Shown here piece by piece: positions 15,194 to 23,430 of a DNA stretch of 33,321 bases. The notes beneath the pieces were generated by a model. The model made no database searches, was not told where the DNA came from, and saw only the letters and a program-made list of their open reading frames with translations. Source of the DNA: Candidatus Zhuqueibacterota bacterium (GTDB lineage Bacteria; Zhuqueibacterota; Zhuqueibacteria; Oceanimicrobiales; Oceanimicrobiaceae). The DNA lies in NCBI GenBank assembly GCA_029262035.1, contig JAJDAE010000104.1:1-33321 (forward strand), read 5' to 3'. A program made the translations under genes and the position numbers. Every line of letters starts with the position of its first letter. Position 1 is the first letter of the stretch.

Positions 15194-18100
15194 TTACTCA
15201 TTTAATTCCGAGGGCAACATCCCAAATTGTTTTTGAAATGCTTTTGAAAAATAAGAGAGACTGTTAAAGCCGGTTTGAAAAGCTATTTCGGAGACAGTAC
15301 CAGCTTCTTGTTCCAATAGTTGGCGTGCTCGCTGCAATCGGACGCTACGAATAAAACCAGTGGGTGAAAGATTTGTAATGGCACTTATTTTACGGTGTAA
15401 TTGCCGTCTGCCAATATTCATTTCCAGGCTTAACATTTCAACGCCGAATTCTTCTTCTTCCATGTGTTCTTCAATCACTGATATTATTTTTTCAAAAAAG
15501 GCCTTATCTACGGATGTAACCGTGACTTCACTGGGTTGTATGAGACCGCCCTCGTGCATAAAACGCTGCCTTAGTTTTCGTCGTTGTTCGATTAAATTCG
15601 ACACCCGTACCAGCATTTCTTTAGAGCTAAACGGCTTAGTCAGGTAATCATCAGCGCCTGTTTCCAAACCCGCGAGTTTGTCTTTTTCACCTGCCCTAGC
15701 TGTGAGCAAAATTACCGGAATGTGGCTGGTTTTTTCATCAGTTTTCAGGGCAGCACAAAACTCATAGCCATTCATTTTCGGCATCATAACATCGCTTATA
15801 ACCAAATCCGGAACAAGCTCGCTTGCTTTTTCAAGACCATCTGCACCATTATCAGATTCAACAATTTTATAATGCTCTTCCAAATGTTTACGAATATAGT
15901 GTCGAACATCCTTATGGTCGTCTACAATCAGGATGATATTTTCATTTTCAGAATCCTGGAGCGCTGCGGGTAATGATTCCACTTCTGCTTCAGAATCAAC
16001 TTCCGGGATAAATATTTTCGGCTCCGTTTTTTCAATTTCGATAGAGTCCTCTATGATTTCTTCTTCAGTAAGATGCGCGTTGCCCTTAGGCAACCAAACG
16101 GTAAACTCGGCACCTATGCCCATTTCACTTTGCACTTCTATTTTGCCTTTATGAAGTTCTACAAGTTCTTTGGTTAAAGCCAGACCAATGCCGCTACCGC
16201 TGTGCTCGCGTGTGCTGCTGCCATCTACCTGGAAGAAGCGGTCGAAAACATGGGGTAACTGCCCTGATGGGATACCGATACCGGTGTCTTTAACTGAAAT
16301 TTTTAAATTGCCAGGCACTTTAGAAGTGCCTGGCAATTCATCAGCTTGAAACGAAATTGATACCGTTATTGCCCCACCTGCTGATGTAAATTTAAAAGCA
16401 TTGGAAAGCAGGTTGAAGAAGATTTTCTCAATTTTGTCCGAATCGAAGTAAATCTCAGACTGTTCCGGTGAAGTCTTGAAATCATCACAAGCTTCAAAAT
16501 TCAATGCAATATTTTTTTGTTCCGCCAGCGATGCAAACGCCATCACCAGCCCCCTTAAAAACTCGACTATGTTTTCTTTTTTTGCGTTTAGCATCATTTT
16601 GCCCGACTCAAGCCGGGAAAGATCGAGTAATTGATTTATTAGACTCAAAACCCGTTTAGCATTGCGTTGAATCAAGTTTAGGGATTCTTTACTGTCTTTA
16701 TTCTTGGTTTTTTCAAGAAGATCCTCTAACGGCCCTATAATTAAAGTGAGCGGCGTACGGAATTCGTGGGAAATATTGGCAAAAAAACGCGACTTTAACT
16801 GATCAACTTCCAGGAGTTTTTGGGCTTTGAACTCTTTTTTTTCCAATTCACCGCGCATTTTCAAACGACTAATTTCCATCCTTCGAGCAGCATAAAGCAG
16901 GCAGACCAAAACGACAGCATAAACAAAATATGCCCAGGTCGTTCGCCACCAAGGCGGCAATATTGTTATCTTAACCGATGTACCGGTTTCATTCCAAACG
17001 CCATCATTATTTGAGCCTTTAACCCGAAATATATATTGCCCTGGATTGAGGTTGGTATAACTAGCGAATTTTGTCCGACTTTGTATCCAATCTTTGTCGA
17101 AACCTACCATCTTATGAGCATACTTATTCTTTTCAGGATTGGTAAAATCAAGGGCAGCAAAATCAAAAGAAAAAAAGTTTTCATCGTAGGTTAACTCAAT
17201 ATTTCTAATTTCTGAAATGACTGTATCCAGTTGAGCCGGTTTATTAAACTTTCGAAAACCTGTCAAGACCACTTTAGGTTTGGAGGGATTGTCAATTACC
17301 TGATCCGGAGAGAAGGCGTTAAATCCATTAATGCCACCCAAAAATAACTGCCCCGTCTCACTTTTATAAAATGCGCCATTGCTAAATTCGTTACTTTGCA
17401 AACCGTCACTGACTTCGTAATTTCTAAAATTAATCCCCTCAAGTCCTTCGGTGTACTTTGAAAGTCCTTTATTCGTGCTTAGCCAAAGGCTGCCGTTATC
17501 ATCTTCAAGAATACCCATAATAACGTTATTGGGTAATCCATCCTGTTCAAAGAAATAGATGAATTTTGACGAAGCATAATCAAATTTATTCAAACCGTTC
17601 TTCGTACCAACCCAAAGGTTTTCCGCGATATCTTTGTGAATGGCGAGGACACCATTGTCGCTTAAACTACCAGGAATCTCTGGGTTATGTTTATACGATT
17701 TAAACTTACCTGTTTCGATGTCAAATTCATTTAAGCCACCGCCCATGGTCCCAATCCACAACGTTCCGTCTTGAATCTCGTAAATATCCATTATAAAATT
17801 GTGGCTGATAGATTCTGTATTTTCCGGGTCATGTTTATAATGCGAAAAGGTCTGCGTTTTAGGATCAAATTTATTCAATCCGCCCTGCCTTGTGCCAATC
17901 CAGAGAATCCCGTTCTTGTCCCGTAAAAAGGTCATAATAAAATCGTCATTCAGGCTATTGGCGATATCCGGATTATGTTTATAATGCACAAACTTTCCGG
18001 TTGAAGGTGTGAACTTATTCAAACCGCCGCCCCAGGTACCAAGCCACAAATTGCCGGCTTTATCATTATCAATCGCCATTACTGCGTTTGCGCTCAGGCT

Positions 18101-19423
18101 GTTATTTTCATCGGGATTATGTAAATAATGAGTTACATTATTTGTTTGCCTGTCAAATTTATTCAAACCGCCACCCCAGGTGCCAACCCACAGCGCTTCC
18201 TTTTGATCTACATAAAAAGATTGAATACTATTATGGTTAAGACCATTTTGTTTTCCCGGAATAACCTTAACAGGATTAAATTTTGGCGGATTCTTTTCGC
18301 TCTTACTAATCCCGCCACCAAATGTGCCGATCCAGAGCCGTTCGGAGCTGTCCGTAAAAAATGTTAGAATCGAATTATTTGCTATACTATTTTTAATTTG
18401 GGGATCATGTACGACATGTCTAAACTTCTCCGTTTTCGGATCAAAGATATTTAAACCGCCATCAAGCGTGCCGACCAAAAGGTTACCGAAAGAATCCTCA
18501 TATATTGACCAGACCTCGTTTGAATTAATTGATGAGTTATTATTCACATCGCGCTGAAAGCGTTTAAATCTTTGAGTTTGTTGATCGAACCTATTTAGAC
18601 CACCGCCATGCGTACCAATCCACAGATTGTTTTCGCTATCTTCGGCGATAGCCCAAACACTATTATTGCTCAAACTATTCGGATTTTTTGGCTTGTTTTT
18701 AAAATGCTGAAATTGGTATTCCCGATTCTGGATTACCGAGTCTTCATCAGTCCGAATGCAGTTAAGCTTATTTAGACCATCTTCAGTGCCAATCCATAAA
18801 TCCCCTTTACTATCCTGAAAAATGGAGCGCACATAATCATTACTAAGACTATTCAATTTATTAGGATTATGCCGAAATTGATTAAACTTTTTTTCCTCAG
18901 GGTCAAATGAAATGAGTCCTCCCCCTTCGGAGGCAATCCAAAATACCCCTGCATTGTCAACAATGAATTTCCAGACATTATTATCGGGAAGGCTGTTCTC
19001 ATCATCTCGGTCGTGCTTAAAATGTACTATTTCCCCGGTTAATAAATTAAGTCGGTTTATTCCACCAGCATAAATTCCTATCCATAAGTTTTTGTGTTCA
19101 TCCAAATAAAATACCCGAATATCATTACCTGAAATTGAATTGGAATCAAGCGGATTGTGTTTGTAAATAGAAACTGTATGGCCATCATATTTGTTCAAAC
19201 CATCCTGGGTTCCAAACCACATAAATCCATTATGATCCTGAATAATTGCATTTACAACGCTTTGAGACAAACCATCATCAATTGAAATATTTTGAAATTC
19301 ACTGAACCGAGAGCTTACTGTGGTTTTCAGAGTCTGGGCTAAAAGGCTGGTGGTCATTTCAAATAAAAACCAAACCACGATACCACCTGTTTTGGAAATT
19401 GAACTTATCATGTTGCGATACAT
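15194..19423 (-). CDS. Hybrid two-component system sensor-regulator (reg_prop/Y_Y_Y/HisKA/HATPase/REC/HTH-AraC)
   Basis: 1409 aa. An N-terminal signal/anchor segment is followed by about 14 reg_prop repeats (residues about 40-710; pattern 'D-x-x-G-x-LWIGT-x-GGLNKFD'), enough for two seven-bladed periplasmic propellers. Next come a Y_Y_Y domain (about 715-830, ending NLNPGQYIFRVKGSN), one membrane helix (about 835-855, WAYFVYAVVLVCLLYAA), HisKA with His886 in NISHEFRTPLT, HATPase (FNLLSNAFKFT, DTGIGI, GSGIGLAL), a receiver with Asp1211 in VISDVMMPKMNG, and a C-terminal AraC-type HTH (FQTGFNSLSYFSKAFQKQFG). The whole signal path, from periplasmic ligand to DNA binding, lies in one protein. Family members often sense glycans and control nearby genes; here the neighbours are exported T9SS-type proteins. 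A perfect palindrome is built into the ATPase coding region (16306-16338). Confidence 0.96.
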   Translation of the reverse strand: MYRNMISSISKTGGIVVWFLFEMTTSLLAQTLKTTVSSRFSEFQNISIDDGLSQSVVNAIIQDHNGFMWFGTQDGLNKYDGHTVSIYKHNPLDSNSISGNDIRVFYLDEHKNLWIGIYAGGINRLNLLTGEIVHFKHDRDDENSLPDNNVWKFIVDNAGVFWIASEGGGLISFDPEEKKFNQFRHNPNKLNSLSNDYVRSIFQDSKGDLWIGTEDGLNKLNCIRTDEDSVIQNREYQFQHFKNKPKNPNSLSNNSVWAIAEDSENNLWIGTHGGGLNRFDQQTQRFKRFQRDVNNNSSINSNEVWSIYEDSFGNLLVGTLDGGLNIFDPKTEKFRHVVHDPQIKNSIANNSILTFFTDSSERLWIGTFGGGISKSEKNPPKFNPVKVIPGKQNGLNHNSIQSFYVDQKEALWVGTWGGGLNKFDRQTNNVTHYLHNPDENNSLSANAVMAIDNDKAGNLWLGTWGGGLNKFTPSTGKFVHYKHNPDIANSLNDDFIMTFLRDKNGILWIGTRQGGLNKFDPKTQTFSHYKHDPENTESISHNFIMDIYEIQDGTLWIGTMGGGLNEFDIETGKFKSYKHNPEIPGSLSDNGVLAIHKDIAENLWVGTKNGLNKFDYASSKFIYFFEQDGLPNNVIMGILEDDNGSLWLSTNKGLSKYTEGLEGINFRNYEVSDGLQSNEFSNGAFYKSETGQLFLGGINGFNAFSPDQVIDNPSKPKVVLTGFRKFNKPAQLDTVISEIRNIELTYDENFFSFDFAALDFTNPEKNKYAHKMVGFDKDWIQSRTKFASYTNLNPGQYIFRVKGSNNDGVWNETGTSVKITILPPWWRTTWAYFVYAVVLVCLLYAARRMEISRLKMRGELEKKEFKAQKLLEVDQLKSRFFANISHEFRTPLTLIIGPLEDLLEKTKNKDSKESLNLIQRNAKRVLSLINQLLDLSRLESGKMMLNAKKENIVEFLRGLVMAFASLAEQKNIALNFEACDDFKTSPEQSEIYFDSDKIEKIFFNLLSNAFKFTSAGGAITVSISFQADELPGTSKVPGNLKISVKDTGIGIPSGQLPHVFDRFFQVDGSSTREHSGSGIGLALTKELVELHKGKIEVQSEMGIGAEFTVWLPKGNAHLTEEEIIEDSIEIEKTEPKIFIPEVDSEAEVESLPAALQDSENENIILIVDDHKDVRHYIRKHLEEHYKIVESDNGADGLEKASELVPDLVISDVMMPKMNGYEFCAALKTDEKTSHIPVILLTARAGEKDKLAGLETGADDYLTKPFSSKEMLVRVSNLIEQRRKLRQRFMHEGGLIQPSEVTVTSVDKAFFEKIISVIEEHMEEEEFGVEMLSLEMNIGRRQLHRKISAITNLSPTGFIRSVRLQRARQLLEQEAGTVSEIAFQTGFNSLSYFSKAFQKQFGMLPSELNE
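16306..16338. repeat. Perfect palindrome (15-bp arms, 3-base loop) inside the sensor kinase coding sequence
   Basis: AATTGCCAGGCACTT, then TAG, then AAGTGCCTGGCAATT. In the kinase frame it encodes LPGTSKVPGN and flanking residues, in a loop of the HATPase domain between the strand ITVSISF and the DTGIGI box, where family members usually have a short turn. The in-frame, stop-free insertion resembles known protein-coding palindromic elements such as Rickettsia RPE. No second copy was seen in this window. Confidence 0.8.
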
Positions 19424-19573
19424 AATACAAACTTTTCTTTAACGCAAGAGTTAGATTTAAAATAAACATTTTTTTAATAACTGCTAACTATTATCTTGAT
19501 GATAAATAACCATAGGAAATATATTTAATGATCTACCCAACTTTTCAGAAAAACTGTGGGTACTGGGCAACCA

Positions 19574-19830
19574 TTATTGCTTAACGGGTTCTTGCACTAA
19601 CATATCCGCATACACCCTGGAAACAAGCTGTGTATCTTTAATTTTCAGTTTTTTGCATCATAATCACGGCAATTTTATGGTCTTCCTTTGGAGACTGGCC
19701 ATTTTTTAGGACAACCTCCAATTCCATAAATGTGCCGATTCCTTCAATCCGGTACAGGTGAATACAGGTTTGGTGAGAGATATTCCATCCTGGTAAGGCC
19801 GTTGTTCGTAGATAACCAAAGACTTTTGAG
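19574..19830 (-). pseudogene. Decayed CYTH-domain (class IV adenylate cyclase/thiTPase-like) gene, C-terminal part
   Basis: On the minus strand, HQTCIHLYRIEGIGTFMELE, VVLKNGQSPKEDHKIAVIMM and, one frame over, QKLKIKDTQLVSRVYADMLV reproduce the end of a CYTH protein ('R-IHLD-x-VEGLG-x-F-x-E-x-E-x-VL ... A-x-x-LM-x-x-LGI ... L-x-x-x-AY-x-DLL'). The frames join if the A-run at ATGCAAAAAACTG loses one A. Upstream, a third frame gives LVIYEQRPYQDG, so a second shift exists. The N-terminal EXEXK signature is not found. Multiple shifts plus a missing front make this a real pseudogene. It lies in the 640-bp gap between the hybrid sensor and the VPS10-like gene; the rest of that gap shows no other gene. 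Confidence 0.65.
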
Positions 19831-20060
19831 ATTAGTGGCATGATAGAGTGGTTGAAAAAGCAATGTTGATTTTAAAAATTTTTTACAGAGCTCAGGTCTT
19901 AGCTGCTGGAACGATAAGACGTCCTCCAAGGATGCCTCTTGCTTCCCGGTCTGTCTTAATTTTTCCTCGACAAAGCCTGAAAAAATGTTATATTATTTCT
20001 TGAATTCTTAATCAATTCAAAATATAAACCAATGAATTAACCAACCAAACCGGAGGAAAA

Positions 20061-23000
20061 ATGTCACGAATCACTCTCTGTTTGTTGCTGTGTTTTTGTG
20101 TTAACCCCGCACTTTCCGTTGAAAAAAAATCCAATGAATCAGATATTTTTAAGGCCGCAACCTTCAATGGTTTAAAGTTCAGAAGTGTCGGCCCTGCGCT
20201 GATGTCGGGGCGTATTGGCGATATTGCCGTACATCCTGAAAACCGGCATGTTTACTACGTCGCCGTGGCTTCGGGCGGCGTTTGGAAAACAAAAAACAAC
20301 GGTACCACCTGGCAGCCAATTTTTGATGGCGAAGGTTCATATTCCATCGGCTGCGTAACCATCGACCCGAACAACCCGTTTGTGGTTTGGGTTGGCACCG
20401 GCGAAAACAACAGTCAGCGCAGTGTGGCCTACGGCGACGGCGTGTACAAATCCATCGATGGCGGCCAAACCTGGAAAAACCTCGGCCTCAAAAATTCTGA
20501 ACACATCGGCAAAATCGTGGTTGATCCGCGTGACTCCGATATTGTTTACGTGGCCGCACAAGGCCCGCTCTGGAATGCCGGCGGCGACCGCGGCCTGTAC
20601 AAAACCACCGATGGAGGTGAGACTTGGAACAAAGTTCTTGAAATCAGCGAGAACACCGGCGTCACCGATCTTGTTTACGACCCGCGTGATCCCGATGTGC
20701 TGATAGCTGCTTCTTACCAACGCCGCCGCCGCGTCTGGGCGCTGATTAATGGCGGCCCGGAATCGGCGCTTCACAAATCTACAGATGGTGGTAAAACCTG
20801 GCGCAAGATCGAAGCCGGTTTACCAAAAGAGGACATGGGACGTATCGGGCTGGCAATTTCTCCTGCCAACCCGGATGTGCTGTATACAATTATTGAGGCA
20901 GCCAACAAGGAAAGCGGTTTTTTCCGTTCCACCAATCGCGGTGAAAGCTGGGAAAAAATGAGCAGCCATGTGAGCGGCAGCCCGCAGTACTACAATGAAA
21001 TTGTCGCCGACCCGCAAAATGTCGATCGGGTGTATTCTTTGGAAACCTGGCTGTCGGTGACCCACGACGGCGGAAAGTCGTTTGAAAAAGTCGGTGAAGA
21101 CTATAAACATATTGACAATCACGCTTTATGGATCGACCCAACCGACAATAATTACCTGCTGGCCGGTAGTGATGGCGGCGTTTACGAAAGCTACGATCGC
21201 GGCGCATATTGGCATTTTAAAAGCAATATGCCCATCACTCAATTTTACCGGGTGGCGGTGGACAACGATTTTCCGTTCTACAATATTTACGGCGGCACTC
21301 AGGACAACCTAACGCTTGGTGGCCCTTCCCGCACAACCAACAATAACGGCATCACCAATCGCGACTGGTTTGTCACTCTCGCCGGAGATGGGTTTGAAAC
21401 GGTGATTGACCCGGAGGACCCAAATATTGTTTATTCGCAATACCAATATGGCGGGTTAATTCGTTTTGACAAGCGCAGCGGAGAGCAGCTTTTTATCCGA
21501 CCCATGCCAGGTAAAGATGAAGCGCCTTTACGATGGAATTGGGATTCGGCGCTGATCATCAGTCCGCATTTACATACCCGGCTTTATTTTGCAGCACAGA
21601 AGATTTTCCGCAGTGACGATCGTGGCAATACCTGGCAGGCCATCAGCCCGGATTTAACCCGGAACCTCGATCGTAACAAGTTGACCGTGATGGGGAAAGT
21701 CCAGAAGGTCGATGCAGTTGCAAAAAATAAATCGACCTCACCGTTCGGCACCATTATTTCGCTGGATGAATCGTCTCTAAAAGAGGGACTGATTTACGCG
21801 GGCACCGATGACGGCCTGATCCAGGTGACGGAAGACGGCGGCCAGAACTGGCGTAAAATTACCAAGTTTTCGGGAGTACCGGACATGACCTACGTCAGTG
21901 ATGTCCTGACTTCACAGCATGCAGAAGGCACAGTTTACGCGACCTTTGATGCGCACAAAGATGGCGATTTTAAGCCATACGTTTTGAAAAGCGTAAATCA
22001 TGGCAAGAGCTGGAAATCCATCGCCGGCAATCTTCCTGAACGCGGTACGGTTTACACAATTGTAGAGGACCATGAAAATTCTAATCTACTTTTTGTGGGT
22101 ACTGAATTTGGCGCCTTTTTTACTGTGGACGGCGGCACAAACTGGGTACAGCTAAAAGGCGGTATTCCGGTGATAGCTGTGCGCGATTTAGAAATTCAGC
22201 AGCGTGAAAACGATCTGGTGGCCGGTACATTTGGCCGTAGTTTTTATGTGCTGGATGATTATTCCCCTCTTAGAAATATCAATTCTGCAACGTTGAAAAA
22301 AGAGGCCACTCTGTTTTCAGTTAAGAAAACCTGGATGTATATGCAGGATTCTCCGCTGGGTTTGCGCGGGAAATCCATGCAAGGCGATTCTTACTACACC
22401 GCACCTAACCCGCCGTTTGGCGCTATTTTTACTTATTATTTGAAAGATGAAATTACGAACCTGAAGAAGAAGCGCCAGGCTGCTGAGAAAAAAGGCAGCA
22501 CGAGTTATCCGGGCTGGGACCAACTTCGCAGAGAAGCACGCGAAGAAGCGCCGGAAATAATTTTAACTGTTACGGATGAATCAGGCAATGTCATTCGCCG
22601 TATCACCGGACCGACCACTGCCGGGTTTCACCGTGTGGCCTGGGACTTGCGTTTTCCGCCTGTTGAGCCGGTGAATCTCAGCCCCCCCACAGATTACAAC
22701 GCATGGCGCGGCGAACCGCTGGGACAGATGGCCGTTCCTGGCACTTATACCGTCACACTCAGCAACCGGGTAAATGGCGTTGAAACCGCGCTTGGCGAGC
22801 CGCAAAAATTTGAAACGGTTGCACTCGGCACAGCCACCTTGCCAGCCGAAGATCGTGAAGCCCTTCTCGCATTTCAGAAAAAAGCCGCCAGTTTGCAGCG
22901 TGCCGTACTGGCCGCCAGTGAAGCAGCCGGTGAAATCCAGAACCGGATTAACCACATCAAACAGGCGATTCTCGTTGCCCCTAAAGCTGAAGTCGAGTGG

Positions 23001-23321
23001 AAAAATGCTATCCTCAAAATCGAGAATGATTTAAAGGATATTTTGATCCAACTGGAAGGCGATCCGGTTATTCGCGCACACTCTGAACCCAGGCAGGATT
23101 CTATCTCAGACCGCATTGGTTATGTGGTTGGAACTCAGTGGACGTCATCCTCAGTGCCAACACAAACCAGCCTTGATTCTTATAAAATTGCCGCCGAAGA
23201 ATTTGCAATAACTTTGCAAAGCTTGCGGACTTTAGCTGAGGTTGATTTGAAAAATCTTGAAGCACAGTTGGAGGTAGCCGAAGCGCCTTTTACACCAGGA
23301 AGATTGCCGGACTGGAAGTAA
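20061..23321 (+). CDS. Secreted VPS10/sortilin-like BNR-repeat beta-propeller protein
   Basis: 1086 aa with a signal peptide (residues 1-19; LLLCFCVNPALS). Residues about 30-720 hold repeated BNR/Asp-box blocks, such as GGVWKTKNNGTTWQPI, GVYKSIDGGQTWKNLG, GLYKTTDGGETWNKV, IFRSDDRGNTWQAI and AFFTVDGGTNWVQLKGG. They form one or two large propellers of the 'WD40/YVTN/BNR-like' group, related to sortilin VPS10 domains. The C-terminal region has an Ig-like part (VIRRITGPTTAGFHRVAWDLR) and a helical, coiled-coil-like segment (about 930-1070). Members are common in FCB and Acidobacteria genomes and lack a proven function; some are annotated as glycosyl hydrolases, but no sialidase catalytic set is evident here. 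GGAGG lies 5-6 bases before the ATG. Two hairpins follow the gene. Confidence 0.9.
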   Translation: MSRITLCLLLCFCVNPALSVEKKSNESDIFKAATFNGLKFRSVGPALMSGRIGDIAVHPENRHVYYVAVASGGVWKTKNNGTTWQPIFDGEGSYSIGCVTIDPNNPFVVWVGTGENNSQRSVAYGDGVYKSIDGGQTWKNLGLKNSEHIGKIVVDPRDSDIVYVAAQGPLWNAGGDRGLYKTTDGGETWNKVLEISENTGVTDLVYDPRDPDVLIAASYQRRRRVWALINGGPESALHKSTDGGKTWRKIEAGLPKEDMGRIGLAISPANPDVLYTIIEAANKESGFFRSTNRGESWEKMSSHVSGSPQYYNEIVADPQNVDRVYSLETWLSVTHDGGKSFEKVGEDYKHIDNHALWIDPTDNNYLLAGSDGGVYESYDRGAYWHFKSNMPITQFYRVAVDNDFPFYNIYGGTQDNLTLGGPSRTTNNNGITNRDWFVTLAGDGFETVIDPEDPNIVYSQYQYGGLIRFDKRSGEQLFIRPMPGKDEAPLRWNWDSALIISPHLHTRLYFAAQKIFRSDDRGNTWQAISPDLTRNLDRNKLTVMGKVQKVDAVAKNKSTSPFGTIISLDESSLKEGLIYAGTDDGLIQVTEDGGQNWRKITKFSGVPDMTYVSDVLTSQHAEGTVYATFDAHKDGDFKPYVLKSVNHGKSWKSIAGNLPERGTVYTIVEDHENSNLLFVGTEFGAFFTVDGGTNWVQLKGGIPVIAVRDLEIQQRENDLVAGTFGRSFYVLDDYSPLRNINSATLKKEATLFSVKKTWMYMQDSPLGLRGKSMQGDSYYTAPNPPFGAIFTYYLKDEITNLKKKRQAAEKKGSTSYPGWDQLRREAREEAPEIILTVTDESGNVIRRITGPTTAGFHRVAWDLRFPPVEPVNLSPPTDYNAWRGEPLGQMAVPGTYTVTLSNRVNGVETALGEPQKFETVALGTATLPAEDREALLAFQKKAASLQRAVLAASEAAGEIQNRINHIKQAILVAPKAEVEWKNAILKIENDLKDILIQLEGDPVIRAHSEPRQDSISDRIGYVVGTQWTSSSVPTQTSLDSYKIAAEEFAITLQSLRTLAEVDLKNLEAQLEVAEAPFTPGRLPDWK

Positions 23322-23332
23322 TTGGATTAAAA

Positions 23333-23380
23333 GTCTCTCTTTGAAGGGAGACAGTTTTTCACTCATCCAGAGTGAAAAAC
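23333..23380 (+). terminator. Two tandem hairpins after the VPS10-like gene
   Basis: GTCTCTCTT (23333-23341) pairs with AAGGGAGAC (23344-23352), with one G-T pair, and is followed by AGTTTTTC, an intrinsic-terminator shape. Directly after, GTTTTTCACTC (23354-23364) and GAGTGAAAAAC (23370-23380) form a perfect 11-bp stem with a 5-base loop. The T-run of the first hairpin is the left arm of the second. They lie between the stop at 23321 and the hydrolase start at 23431. Confidence 0.65.
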
Positions 23381-23430
23381 AGAGGGATGTTATAAGCAGC
23401 GATGATTAATTGAAACCGAAAGAAGGGGAT

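Noticed and set aside
15161-19603. ATGTTAGTGCAA at about 15161 and its reverse complement near 19592, flanking the hybrid sensor gene
   Set aside because: A 12-base inverted match is expected many times by chance in 33 kb, and the flanks do not extend it. The right copy also lies in the CYTH remnant.
20337-20774. 145-codon minus-strand ORF inside the VPS10-like gene
   Set aside because: It is opposite a clearly real gene with conserved Asp-box repeats. It has no ribosome site and looks like a GC-rich shadow frame.
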